A stretch of DNA of 64,000 nucleotides, taken from assembly GCF_040939455.1 (NCBI RefSeq), contig NC_134115.1, positions 22,638,727-22,702,726 on the forward strand. The letters are read 5' to 3'. Positions 29,621 through 40,013 of this stretch are shown here, piece by piece. The translations under genes were made by a program, and so were the position numbers. Under the pieces are notes generated by a model, which saw only the letters and a list, made by a program, of their open reading frames with translations, was not told the DNA's origin and did no database searches. The stretch comes from Microcebus murinus. Lineage: Eukaryota > Chordata > Mammalia > Primates > Cheirogaleidae. How positions within the stretch are numbered: position 1 is the stretch's first letter; every line of letters starts with the position of its first letter.

Positions 29621-29632
29621 GGGGGGGGGGGG
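29621..29632. repeat. Twelve-base G homopolymer
   Basis: Twelve consecutive G on the plus strand, which is C in the transcribed PCSK5 RNA. Confidence 0.9.
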
Positions 29633-31533
29633 ATCAGGCAAACTTGAAAGGGCAATTGATTGTAAGGATAGCTGAGATGACCTCAATATTTTACATTTGG
29701 GGTCGTGGGCCTGGAAGACTGGGGGGATGGGCTGTACAAAGAGAAAAAGAAAACGGTGTCCTACTGGCTTTTGGTACATTGGTCAAATGTTTTGCTCTCC
29801 TGCTAATCATCCTGTTTTACTTCACACATGTGTGCCAGTATTCTAACTCTGCTAGAACCATGGTTCCCATTTACTGTAATTTAGTTCTGACATAAGATTA
29901 TTTCTTAGCTACAGACTTTTAAGGGTGTCCCACAAAATGCCAAGGAAACATCAGAAAATGGAAACATCAGAGATGGAAGAAGGTGTGGTGTACAAAGTAT
30001 GCTTATATAGAGGAAAACAGTGAATCCAGTTCCAAAATTCTACTCATAGTGGAGGATCAGGAAATCGAAGCAGGGCAGGCAAGGATAACTGGGCGGTCTT
30101 TAGCCTCAGTTAAGTGGACAACATTCCTCATTTGCACATTTTGTGATCTTCTTTGAATCTTTCTAAACTTGACCCATCATGAATTCAAAACTTTCAGTCT
30201 TAAGAAGACTTAACAAAACAAAAACTGATAAACCAATAAACACATCTTCTGTCTCCTTTAAAGAGTCTTTACATGTCTTATATTAGTGCTTGGAGAACTG
30301 GCTTCAGCTATATTACCTGGCCTTGGTGCTCACAGGTAACCAACAATTCTAAAACGTAGTGGGTATTTCTGTGGCACTAAGAACAAGCTTACCTTTTATA
30401 TGTACAGCCCTTGCACCCGCCAGGACTCACGCCGATCTCTAACACATCAGGTCCAAAAGCTAAGTCAGGTTTCAGAAACCTAGGTCTGAAACCACTGCCT
30501 CCATCTCTATTGTCATTTCCCCTTCTCACTTACCACACTGCGTTTGCTACACTGGCCGTGACACTGCCCCTATTGTCAAGTACTTGAAGGCTAGTCCGTG
30601 CGATAAACAAGCAATTACGAAAACACATGTTTCGATGTTACCACAGGGGTTGCCAGCGTACTGTGGGAACATGGAACCCACTCAGGGGGACCCATGGGAA
30701 GGCTGAAAGCACTTCTAGAGAAAACAGCATTTAAATTGAGCCCCTACATATGAGCTGACAAGCCATAGGGCAAGTGAGGATGAAGAGGATGTGATCTTGG
30801 TTAAGGTATAGAAGAATCAGAGACTGGAGTGTTACAGGAACTAACAAAAAAATTCAGTCCCGTGGAGGATACATGTTGCGAGAGGTGAGGTGGGAGATGA
30901 GAAAAATGGCAAGAGATAAGGCGGAAGAGGTGAGCAGGAGGTGGTTTGTTGCACAGCACAAGCTTATTCTTCTAACATACAAGGTCATCAGCCTGAGAAA
31001 AGTCAGCCAAACCAGAAAGGCGGGAGAAAAATCAGTGGATCATGATGAAGTAGCTTGCCTAAAAGAGAAGAGAGCTGGCCGTAAAACTGGGAAAGGGAAG
31101 GGCAGACGGAACACCTAAATGTGTCAAATGCATGATTCTAAGTAAATGCTAAGATCCCGGGATGTTCAGTCAAACATCCCTGTCACAGGAAGGCCAGTGT
31201 TTTTCTGCTCACCCATCCAACACTCTTCATGTCAGTAATCTCTGGTTAATATATGTGTTTTATACTCCCAGTGAAATGACAAGCCACTCGTGGTAATGGA
31301 ACTTGCATTATTATTCTTATTGTATCTTTATAATCTTTAGTGTTTATAATAAAATAATTTGTGAGCTGATACTTATTTAAAGGGTGTGATGTTTAATTCT
31401 GTGTGTGTCAACTTGACTGGGTTAAGGGATGCCCAGAAAGCTGGTAAATATTATCTTAAGGGATGTTTGTGAGGGTGTTTCCCGAAGAGGTTAGCATTTG
31501 ACTAGACAGACTGAGTTAAAGAAGACGGTCATC

Positions 31534-32059
31534 TCTTCTGCCCCAATTTGGATACCTTTAATTCCACTTTCATGTCTGATTGCTATAGCCAGGACTTCCA
31601 GCACTATGTTGAATAGAAGTGCCCATCAATTCATGAGTGGAATAATAAAATGTGGTATATGTGTACCACACATATAACACATAATAGTACCATGAGTACT
31701 ATTCAGCTCTAAGAAACAACGGTGATATAGCATATCTTGTATTTTCCTGGATAGAGCTGGAACCCATACTACTAAGTGAAGTATCCCAAGAATGGAAAAA
31801 CAAGCACCACATATACTCACCAGCAAACTGGTGTTAACTGAGCAGCACCTAAGTGGACACATAGGCACTACAGTAATTGGGTATTGGTGGGCGGGAGGGG
31901 GTGGGGGGTATAAACATACATAATGAGTGAGACGTGCACCATCTGGGAGATGGTCACACTTAAAGCTCAGAATTGTGGGGGGAGGAGGGGCAAGGGCATT
32001 ATTTGAAACCTAAAAATTTGTACCCCCATAATATGCTGAAATAAAAAAAAAACACAAAT
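31534..32059 (+). mobile_element. 5'-inverted (twin-primed), 5'-truncated L1
   Basis: The 3' part (about 31618-32052) is sense L1: the end of ORF2 (cccatcaattcatgagtgga, aaaatgtggtatatg), a G-rich 3' UTR and an A-tail preceded by gaaataaa. The 5' part (31534 to about 31617) is L1 reverse-transcriptase sequence in the opposite orientation: read on the minus strand it gives the ORF2-like LFNIVLEVLA and GIKGIQIGAEE. The ORF2 region between the two parts is missing. The flanks are aagacggtcatc (31522-31533) and aagacggctatc (32060-32071), a 12-bp target duplication with two differences. The open frame at 31626-31868 on the minus strand is antisense and not a gene. The element is dead. Confidence 0.85.
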
Positions 32060-32396
32060 AAGACGGCTATCACTAACGTGGGTGGGCATCACCCAATCTG
32101 TTGAGAGCCCAGGCAGAACAAAAAGTTAGAGGAAGGGTGAATTTGCCATCTGCTTGAGAGCTGGGGTGTCTGTCTTCTCTTCCCTTAGACATTGGTGCTA
32201 CAGGTTCTTGGGCCTTTCCACTTAGACTGGGACTTAACACCGTTGGCTCCCCTGGTTCTCAGGCCTTTGGGGCTCGTATTGGAACCACACTACCGGCTTT
32301 CCTGCACTTTGAGCTTGCAGATAGCAGATCACGCACGGGACTTCTCAGCCTCCGAAAGCGCGTGAGCTAATCCCTCATGATAAATCTCTTTCCAAA

Positions 32397-32401
<5 letters not shown>

Positions 32402-32431
<30 letters not shown>
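32402..32431. repeat. (AT)n microsatellite
   Basis: Fifteen perfect AT units lie inside the LTR-like repeat at the place where that repeat is usually AT-rich. The tract is self-complementary. Confidence 0.95.
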
Positions 32432-32433
<2 letters not shown>

Positions 32434-33949
32434 TAATGGTTCTGTTTCTTTGGTGAACCCTGATGAATAAATATAAAGAGAATATTAAGAGAGAAGGCAC
32501 AAGTAAATTCTACAATTAAATGTAGAAGAGGATCATTGATATAGTCAAGACATATAATACAGGTAATAAAAAAAGTACAAATATGATCTAGATCTTTGTC
32601 TTCTGCACATGGACTCACAAGAGGGCACCCAATGATTCAACTTTGTCAATGAAAAGGTCCAAGAAAGAGCATAGGAAATGTGCAGGGACTGAAGCTTTCA
32701 TAGGGAATTTGGGGGTGTTGATTGTACTCATGTGCCACTTAACAATCTTCCATCCTCCTGGCAGAAGTCAGAAGAGATTTAACATAGTGACAGGTGAGAT
32801 ATTATCCCCCCACAGGCCTGGTAGAAAATTTCTTCTCTCAGGGGAGGAGCTCAGGGGTGCAGAAGTCTGTTTCCTTTGGAAAACACAGGGCATGAAAAAA
32901 AGCGAACATGTCTCAGCTCATCTCTGGTTTTTGGTATATGGCTCAATTTGAATACTGTCTGGCCTTTTAGGTCATTCAGCAATTTTTCCACAAGTTCAGG
33001 GGAAACTCAGTTTTGCCAGATGACTTTCTTCCTGGTTGACTATGAATCAAAACCCAACTATTTCTTAATATATACTCTCTCCCCCAAATTGGGCGATTAG
33101 TAAATTAGTAAATTGTGTTTGCTTAGGGATGATTTCAATTAAAATGTTTTCTTTAAGTGCCTACAAGCCAAGAAACTATCTCTATGCTGGAGGTCATAAA
33201 AATGAATTTTGGAAGCAACTGAGCTGCATTATTTAATAATTATGGGAACATTAGCAGGAAGCAACCCTCATTTTTTTTTCTAAAATGTAATTTTTTTGTT
33301 TACATTGTTTGCAAAACATGTTAAATTCTGCTTGCAAAGAACTCTTCACCCTCTGGGTTCCCTCTATGCATAAATCTGCTCAGAAACCTCTGCCTCCTTT
33401 TTATTCACTGAGGTCTCAGGAAATGGTGTTATCAGAATGGAGTACTTTTTCCCTTCTTTAAAATGAGTAGAATGCAGTATGGTTTGGATAAGCACAACCA
33501 ACTGGCTTCAGCTCTCACTACTTTTACTTCTTCAAAGTCACAAAAAAATTTTTTTTGGAGAAAAAATGATGGGAAATAATTTTTGTAGTGTTGAAGACAG
33601 TTAAGGTTGAGGAGAGGAAATGTGAACATCATTTGAAAATACTGGAATGCAATTTTATTACTATGTCATCCTTCTTCATTTATATTACTTCACAAATGAC
33701 AATATTGTTATGAAACATAACAGCAGAGCAGCTATTTTTCAGGTGAGAAAACAATCCATTTTTCAGTTGAGCAAATAATGAAGCACGGGGATATACTTAA
33801 ATAATTAAATAACATCCTTCCAAACCTTCATTCATTCTGCAATCAGGGTTTGACAACATAATCATTGTCTCTTAAATGAATGAATGCACAAACGAACAGA
33901 TGGACAGAAAGACAGACAAATAAACAGTAAAATAGCATATGCAGGTTTA

Positions 33950-34281
33950 CTCTCCAAATCCTATCACATTTCAGTTGCTCATAGCTTTTTGCTGAAGGCT
34001 GCACCTCTTTCTAGGACTTTGCAGAACTTCTGAACAGTAAAAGCCACTTCAAATCCCTTAAGTCAACCCCTCAAACTCCTGTAGATTAGACAATCTCAAG
34101 CAAGGGACATTTACAACCAAAGACAAGTCACAGAGGTGGCATATATAAGAAGAGGATGCAGAGGGATGGAAGAGGAGGAGAGGATCAAATGCACAAAACA
34201 GAGAAGTCATGCACTTTTAAGTGATGATTAGGTAGTCTTGGCCCCTTCAAGACTAAGAACCACTTAAACTGTCTTAATAGA
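33950..34281 (+). repeat. Left arm of a 332-bp inverted repeat
   Basis: The arm runs from ctctccaaatcctatc to actgtcttaataga. It matches the reverse complement of 36803-37134 over its whole length, with 13 mismatches counted by eye and no net length difference. Flanking sequences of the two arms do not match, so both boundaries are sharp. I do not recognise a known transposable element family in it, and no target duplication is visible. Confidence 0.92.
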
Positions 34282-34418
34282 ACACAGCTGAACTGGTTTA
34301 AACTCAACATGTAAAGCAGCAGAGTCTCTAAATGAGGCACTAAGGAGAGAAAGATTTATTAGTTTGTTGTAATTATATATAAAAATAAAAGGGATATGGG
34401 ATTTCAAATAAGTCTCTT

Positions 34419-35356
34419 CAGATTTTTGGACTTTTTTTTTTATTTCGGCATATTATGGGGGTACAGATTTTAAGGTTTCAATAAATGCCCATTTCCCCCC
34501 CTTCCCCCAAAAGTCTGAGTCTCCATCATGACCATCCCCCAGATGGTGCACATCTCACTCATTATGTATGTATATACCCGCCCCCTCCCCCCTCCCACCT
34601 GCCCAATACCCTATTACTGTAGTACCTATGTGTCCACTTAGGTGCTACTCAGTTAATATCAGTTTGCTGGAGAATATATCTGGTGCTTGTTTTTCCATTC
34701 TTGGGATACTTCACTCAGTAGTATGGGTTCCAGCTCTAACCAGGAAAATATAAGATGTGCTATATCACCATTGTTTCTTAGAGCTGAATAGTACTCCATG
34801 GTATACATATACCACATTTTATTAATCCATTCTTGGATTGATGGGCACTTGGGCTGTTTCCACAGCCTTGTAATTATGAATTGTGCTGCTATAAACATTC
34901 GAGTGCAGGTGTCTTTTTTGTAGAGTGTCACTGGATCATTTGGGTAGATGCCCAGCAATGGGATTGCTGGATCAAATGGTAGATTCACTTGTATCGCTTT
35001 AAGGTATCTCCATATTGCTTTCCACAGAGGTTGAACTAGTTTGCAGTCCCACCAGCAGTGTAGGAGTGTTCCTCTCTCTCCGCAACCACGCCAGCATTTA
35101 TTGTTTGGAGATTTTTTGATAAAGGCCATTCTCACTGGGGTTAAGTGATATCTCATTGTGGTTTTGATTTGCATTTCCCTAATGATTAGAGATGTTGAGC
35201 ATTTTTTCATATGTTTGTTGGCCATTCTTCTGTCTTCTTTAGAAAAATTTCTGTTCAAGTCCTTTGCCCACTTTTTAATGGGGTTATTTGATTTTTTCTT
35301 CCTAATTTTCGTGAGTTCTAAGTATATTCTAGTTATCAGATTTTTGGACTTTTTTT
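34419..35356 (-). mobile_element. Young 5'-truncated L1 with perfect target duplication
   Basis: This is the 3' end of an L1 in minus orientation (same strand as PCSK5). The region 34659-35258 is an open frame of 199 residues corresponding to the C-terminal part of ORF2p, including the cysteine-rich region and a [16 protein letters not shown] segment near the end. A short G-rich 3' UTR and an A-tail follow, with AATAAA on the minus strand at 34444-34439. Flanking both sides is the perfect 20-bp direct repeat cagatttttggacttttttt (34419-34438 and 35337-35356), the mark of target-primed reverse transcription. The endonuclease and reverse-transcriptase domains and all of ORF1 are missing, so it cannot move by itself. 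Confidence 0.95.
34659..35258 (-). pseudogene. L1 ORF2 C-terminal remnant
   Basis: A 199-residue open frame matching the C-terminal end of the L1 ORF2 protein. The cysteine-rich segment, with [18 protein letters not shown], lies at about residues 56-73, and the [24 protein letters not shown] end is typical. The full-length protein has roughly 1,275 residues, so about 85% of it is missing, including both enzymatic domains. The frame is open because the insertion is recent, not because it is likely to be translated. Confidence 0.9.
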
Positions 35357-35859
35357 CTCTCTAGATCTATGAGATTACTGACTCAACTTTCCAAATATTC
35401 TGAAGGTTCAAGGTTCTGAAGGGTTTTTCAATGCCCTCTAATAAGTTATTACCCCAAATACATTTATTTCTTCAAGAAATCTGTAGCAACCATGGCATAG
35501 AAGCTATGAAAAAAAGCGTGTAATCTTATCGGAATGCCAACATTCTTATTCTGAAAATCAAGCAGTCATATCAGAAGAGGTAGGGTAGGCAAGACCCACA
35601 TGAATTGTAGCTAGTTGCAGACAAAATCTCAATTCCACTTTGCTTTCTTATGAATACACTAGCTCACTTTGACACCCATAAGTCTTTTCTTCTTCCTAGA
35701 AACATGAATTCTTCAGGTATAACTACTCTGTATGTTTTTATACAATCAAAGAATAGGTCTACCATACTTAATGGCCTCAAATAAAAGTGTGTTGCTTAGA
35801 AAGGGAGAAAAAAATCCTTAGTATCAATAGTTAAAGTTTACATTGTCAACTTTTTGTTC

Positions 35860-36060
35860 TTCTTATCTTGTACAAACCAGCTACCTCAAAAACTTAATGG
35901 CTGGAAACAATAATCAATTATTACCACCAGTTCTATGGGTTGTGTAGGATCAGCTATGTGGTTCTTGCTTGGGACTCCCATACAGTTGCTATCAGGTGTC
36001 TACTGGGACAAGAGGCATTGGAAGGTTTCACTGACACAGAAGTTAATACGGCGTTTTCAT
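35860..36060 (+). repeat. Ancient interspersed repeat, family uncertain
   Basis: The 'acctcaaaaacttaatggct', 'ttctatgggttgtgtaggat' and 'tgtggttcttgcttgggact' series resembles a common old mammalian repeat. I cannot assign the family. Confidence 0.4.
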
Positions 36061-36259
36061 TCCCATGAACAGTTAAAGAATTTTCAAGCTTATGTGTAGG
36101 ATTTAGTTATTAACGTGTGTTTGTCACAGTTGAGTTATCTGCAAGTCCTCCTGAAGCATATATGTCTATTGTATAATTGTTTTATCCCATAATAGCCAGA
36201 GGAATGGCAGTTACATTACAGTTACTCTACATCTGTAAAATGCCAAACATTTATTTATT

Positions 36260-36430
36260 CATTTACTTACATGTGTTTATTTTTTAAAATTTCCAAGCAG
36301 TATTTATTAAAAGTCTTCTAGATGCTGAGTCTTTCTCAGGGAATGACCAAACACATAATCTGACCTTCACAGAGTTTATATTCAAATTGGGGTAGAAGGA
36401 TAATAAATAAGTAGACAAATAAGACAAACA
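36260..36430 (-). repeat. L2 LINE 3' fragment
   Basis: Reverse complement of the L2 3' end: 'agtatttattaaaagtcttc', 'gaccttcacagagtttatat', 'ttcaaattggggtagaagg', 'ataataaataagtagacaaa'. Confidence 0.6.
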
Positions 36431-36802
36431 ACCTAATTAGAGATCATGGTCATAGTAATGAAGGAAATTAAAAAAGAGACCTTGGATAGCATTAAGGGGA
36501 ATATGTTATTAAATTTATACTCTGGGTTCTTTACAATTTTGCTGTTATTGAGTTGACATTTATTCAATGAACACCAAAACTTCATTTTAAAAAGAGGCTC
36601 TTATAAATATTGGGTAATAAACTCCAGCCATGGAAGAGCAAGTTAGAGCAAAATTGAAGTTCCAGACCTATTGCCATTTAAGATTAAAAAGACAAAACGA
36701 AATATATTTTCAAATTTCAAATAAATTTTAAAACAAAAAGAATTTCTATGGCAAAACTTACAGCAATAAAGAGTGATATACACTATTGCTATGACATATC
36801 CA

Positions 36803-37134
36803 TCTATTAAGACAGTTTAAGTGGTTCTTAGTCTTGAAGGAGCCAAGACTATCTAATCATCACTTGAAAGTGCATGACTTCTCCGTTATGTGCATTTGAT
36901 CCTTTCCTCCTCTTCCATCCCTCTGCATCCTCTTCTTATATATGCCACCTCTGTGACTTGTCTTTGGTTGTAAATGTCCCTTGCTTGAGATTGTCTAATC
37001 TACAGGAGTTTGAGGGGTTGACTTAAGGAATCTGAAGTGGCTTTTACTGTTCAGAAGTTCTGCGAAGTCCTACAAAGAGGTGCAGCCTTCAGTAAAAAGC
37101 TATGAGCAATTGAAATATGATAGGATTTGGAGAG
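36803..37134 (-). repeat. Right arm of a 332-bp inverted repeat
   Basis: The reverse complement of this arm matches 33950-34281 at about 319 of 332 positions. Of the 13 differences counted by eye, 11 are transitions and 2 are transversions. The spacer between the arms is 34282-36802 (2,521 bp) and holds the young L1. Confidence 0.92.
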
Positions 37135-38969
37135 CTATAAATAAATCTATTTACAGGGCAAAGCAAAAACAATCTCACCTCTGATAGTCAGCAAAATCAA
37201 TTCAGATAGCTACTAAAAAGACTGCTTTAATATTATTCCTTCTAGGTTGAATAAAAATAATTGTCTGAATCTACCTGACATCTTCGCTTTCATTGTCTGC
37301 CTGAAGATGTAAACTAGCATCAAATCTACAAAGTTCTTGCAAGGATAATGACATATTTTGCTTGGACAGGCCAATAATATGTCTAGGGTATGCAGTAGAG
37401 GTTTCACAAAAAGATGAAGCATTCCAAAATGCATTTGATTAGCCACTCAATAAAGGAACCTACAGAGAAGATTGCCTCTTCGACCTGGTGAGATTTCTCT
37501 CCAGACCCTAGAGTGTAATGAGCAAGAAAACAAAGTCATTTTTATCCTACACTAGAAAATGTAATTGCAAATGTTTTTCTTATTAATAAAAAATGTCAAA
37601 TCCTTTTAAGAGTCTAACCAAGAAACTTGCTTTAATAGCATCCAACAGAATTTCTTATGTTAGAGAAAAATGATAATTCTAGAGAAGTCACTATCCAAAC
37701 ATAGTGGCGTATCTCCATTTATAGGTAAGGACATTGAACTTTCTCTACAATAACTCCTAACTCTCACAGTGGCACATTCAGAGTAAACTAGAATACTGCT
37801 CTTGTAACCTGAGCCCCATTTTTCCCCATTCACTAATGAAAGAAATAATGTTAACACAATTAAATTCAATACTAGGGTAATAGCTATCCATAGCACACTC
37901 ACCAATCTCACACACATATTTTGGGACACAGTTTTCCAAGCAAGTTTTCTTTTCTACCCATCAAATTAGCAAGTTCTTCATCAGTAACTAACATAAATAT
38001 TTCACAGACAACTGTATTCCAAAACACTGTCATGTCTGACAGTGCAATGTTTTCACTATCGATTTAGAATAGGGATTTCCAAAGTTGAAAAAGTGGAGAA
38101 GGACACTGAAAAATGTTGAATTGTTTGCAGAGATCCAAAGAGTTATTCAGTCAACACAGCAGACAAATGTGGCCCTTTCCATTTTATTCTGCAACACCTT
38201 ATTTTTCAGTAGAAGGGAAGAGAGAGCACAGTGAACACTAAAGAGATAGATCACAATACCCCAAAGATTATAACTAAAACTAAAAATAAAATGGATTTTA
38301 TTTTAAATGGATGGGTTTAACTATACATTCCTGAAGTTACTTTCTCGTGAGAAGTTTATATTCGTTTAGAATGTTTTCACCCACAAGGAAAAGAAAACCT
38401 AACTAATCATAGTCCAAAAAGGCATTATCACTCAACTGATCTGTAAGTAGGTGATTTCAAGTTCATGACATCCCTAAGGAACCAGACTCTATATTCTCAG
38501 CCACCGTGCTTAGTCTTTGGCTCTTTGTCCTCTGCAAGTGCTCCTGGTCGCAAGGTAACCGCCTTAGCTCCTCGTATTACATCCCTCACCAGTATCCCAA
38601 GCAGAAAGGAAGAAGTCACCAAAGGCTTTTCCCTCACGAGAGAAAAGAAGTCCCTCAGTGACAGCCCCATCAGTAGTGGTTGCTTGGCTAAAAGTGGGGA
38701 AATGGTGCACCCCTTCCTCCATCCCTGGTGAAGAGCATATGCATCCCATGGCTGGCTTTGACCTCCCACGATGTATTCCCGAAGGTTAAGGAAGAGTTTA
38801 CCTTCCCTGAGATTAGATGATCGCCACAGCTACATAAAAATAAAGTCAGGGCTATTAAGCAAAAAATAATATGGTATAGTGATAGAGGAGAAAAAAGATA
38901 GTCTGAAATAGGGTTACTCATTAGCTTTTGTGAAATTGTTCCATGTATCTATCTGTCTAGCTTTTGATA

Positions 38970-39072
38970 TACTTATCTAGCTATATAAGATCTGTCTTTC
39001 AGCCGGTACTTATCTAGCTATATAAGATCTGTCTTTCAGCCGGTAGCTATATAAGATCTGTCTTTCAGCCGG
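38970..39072. repeat. 37-bp tandem repeat covering an Alu 5' junction
   Basis: Two perfect 37-bp units (38970-39006 and 39007-39043) are followed by a third copy lacking the first 8 bp (39044-39072). Each unit runs from tacttatctagctatataag through agatctgtctttc to agccgg. The last bases, gccgg, are the first bases of the Alu that follows, so the unit spans the boundary between target sequence and Alu. Confidence 0.95.
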
Positions 39073-39400
39073 GCGAGGTGGTTCACGCCTGTAATCCTAG
39101 CACTCTGGGAGGCTGAGGCGGACGGATTACTCGAGGTCAGGAGTTCAAAACCAGCCTGAGCAAGAGCAAGATCCTGTCTCTACTATAAATAGAAAGAAAT
39201 GAATTGGCCAACTAATATATATAGAAAAAATTAGCCGGGCATGGTGGCGCAATGCCTGTAGTCCCAGCTACTTGGGAGGCTGAGGCAGGAGGATTGCTTG
39301 AGCCCAGGAGTTTGAGGTTGCTGTGAGCTAGGCTGACGCCACGGCACTCACTCTAGCCTGGGCAACAAAGCGAGACTCTGTCTCAAAAAAAAAAAAAAAA
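39068..39400 (+). mobile_element. Strepsirrhine Alu SINE
   Basis: A complete dimeric Alu with the strepsirrhine linker (aattggccaactaatatata) and an 18-20 base A-tail. The target duplication aagatctgtctttc occurs after the tail at 39401-39414 and three times before the element (38987-39000, 39024-39037, 39053-39066) because the 5' junction has been amplified. It is little diverged and therefore probably young. Confidence 0.95.
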
Positions 39401-39773
39401 AAGATCTGTCTTTCTTTTACATATCTAATTCACATTGTGACAGAAAGTTTAAGGTAGCTGGATTTTTAAAGGTGATTTGAAAAATCAAACATAAAGAACA
39501 ACATTACTAAGTAGAACATCAGTTCATATAATGGGAAAGATAAATGTTTTAGTTCAACTTGAACTGAGATTGAATAGAACTAGAATAATTTTTTTTTTAG
39601 TGTATCTGTGCATTTCATTAGGAAATAACACATATTATGATCATTAAGTTTGCTACTAAATTAAATTAGTATCTGTAATTCAACAAATACTTCATGTTCA
39701 GCTCCATCCCAAGTATTATATTAGGTATCAAATGGAATGTGAGGAATAGCAACAAACATTTCTTTCCCTAAAG

Positions 39774-40013
39774 TAGAGTTGCTAGATAAAATACAAGATG
39801 CACAGTTAAATTTGAATTTCAGATAAACAAAAAAAACTATTTTTAGTATAAATATATTCCATACTCTGGTGTCTCTTCAGATTGTATAAATCTTTCGCCT
39901 TTTAAATATATTCCATATAGTGGGATAGTCACACTAAAAAGTTATTCATTGTTTATCTGAAATTCAAATTAAGCAGGGTCTGCTCTATTTTCATTTGCTA
40001 AGTCTGGCAACCC
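39774..40013. mobile_element. Palindromic non-autonomous DNA transposon (MITE-like)
   Basis: Inverted arms: ttgaatttcagataaacaa at about 39812-39830 is mirrored by ttgtttatctgaaattcaa at about 39949-39967. The outer ends gagttgctag and ctggcaaccc are also complementary. This whole-element palindrome is a known mammalian non-autonomous DNA transposon form. I do not assign the exact name. Confidence 0.7.

Larger units (their letters stand above)
31383..32473 (+). repeat. LTR-like mammalian repeat, split by an L1
   Basis: Two pieces of one old repeat lie on either side of an L1 insertion: 31383-31533 ('gtcaacttgactgggttaag', 'tttgtgagggtgtttcc') and 32072-32473 ('gggtgggcatcacccaatct', 'gacttctcagcctccgaaag', 'tggttctgtttctttggtga'). 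Together they make about 550 bp of an interspersed repeat I have often seen in mammals and take to be LTR-like, but cannot name with certainty. A possible 5-bp duplication, taaag, lies at 31378-31382 and 32474-32478. An (AT)n tract sits inside the second piece. Confidence 0.6.

Noticed and set aside
31626..31868. 80-codon minus-strand open frame
   Set aside because: It is antisense to the L1 3' end in the twin-primed element and has no protein identity of its own.
34568..34753. 61-codon plus-strand frame resembling 31626-31868
   Set aside because: It is the antisense of the same L1 3' region in the second L1 copy; the similarity reflects repeat identity, not a gene family.
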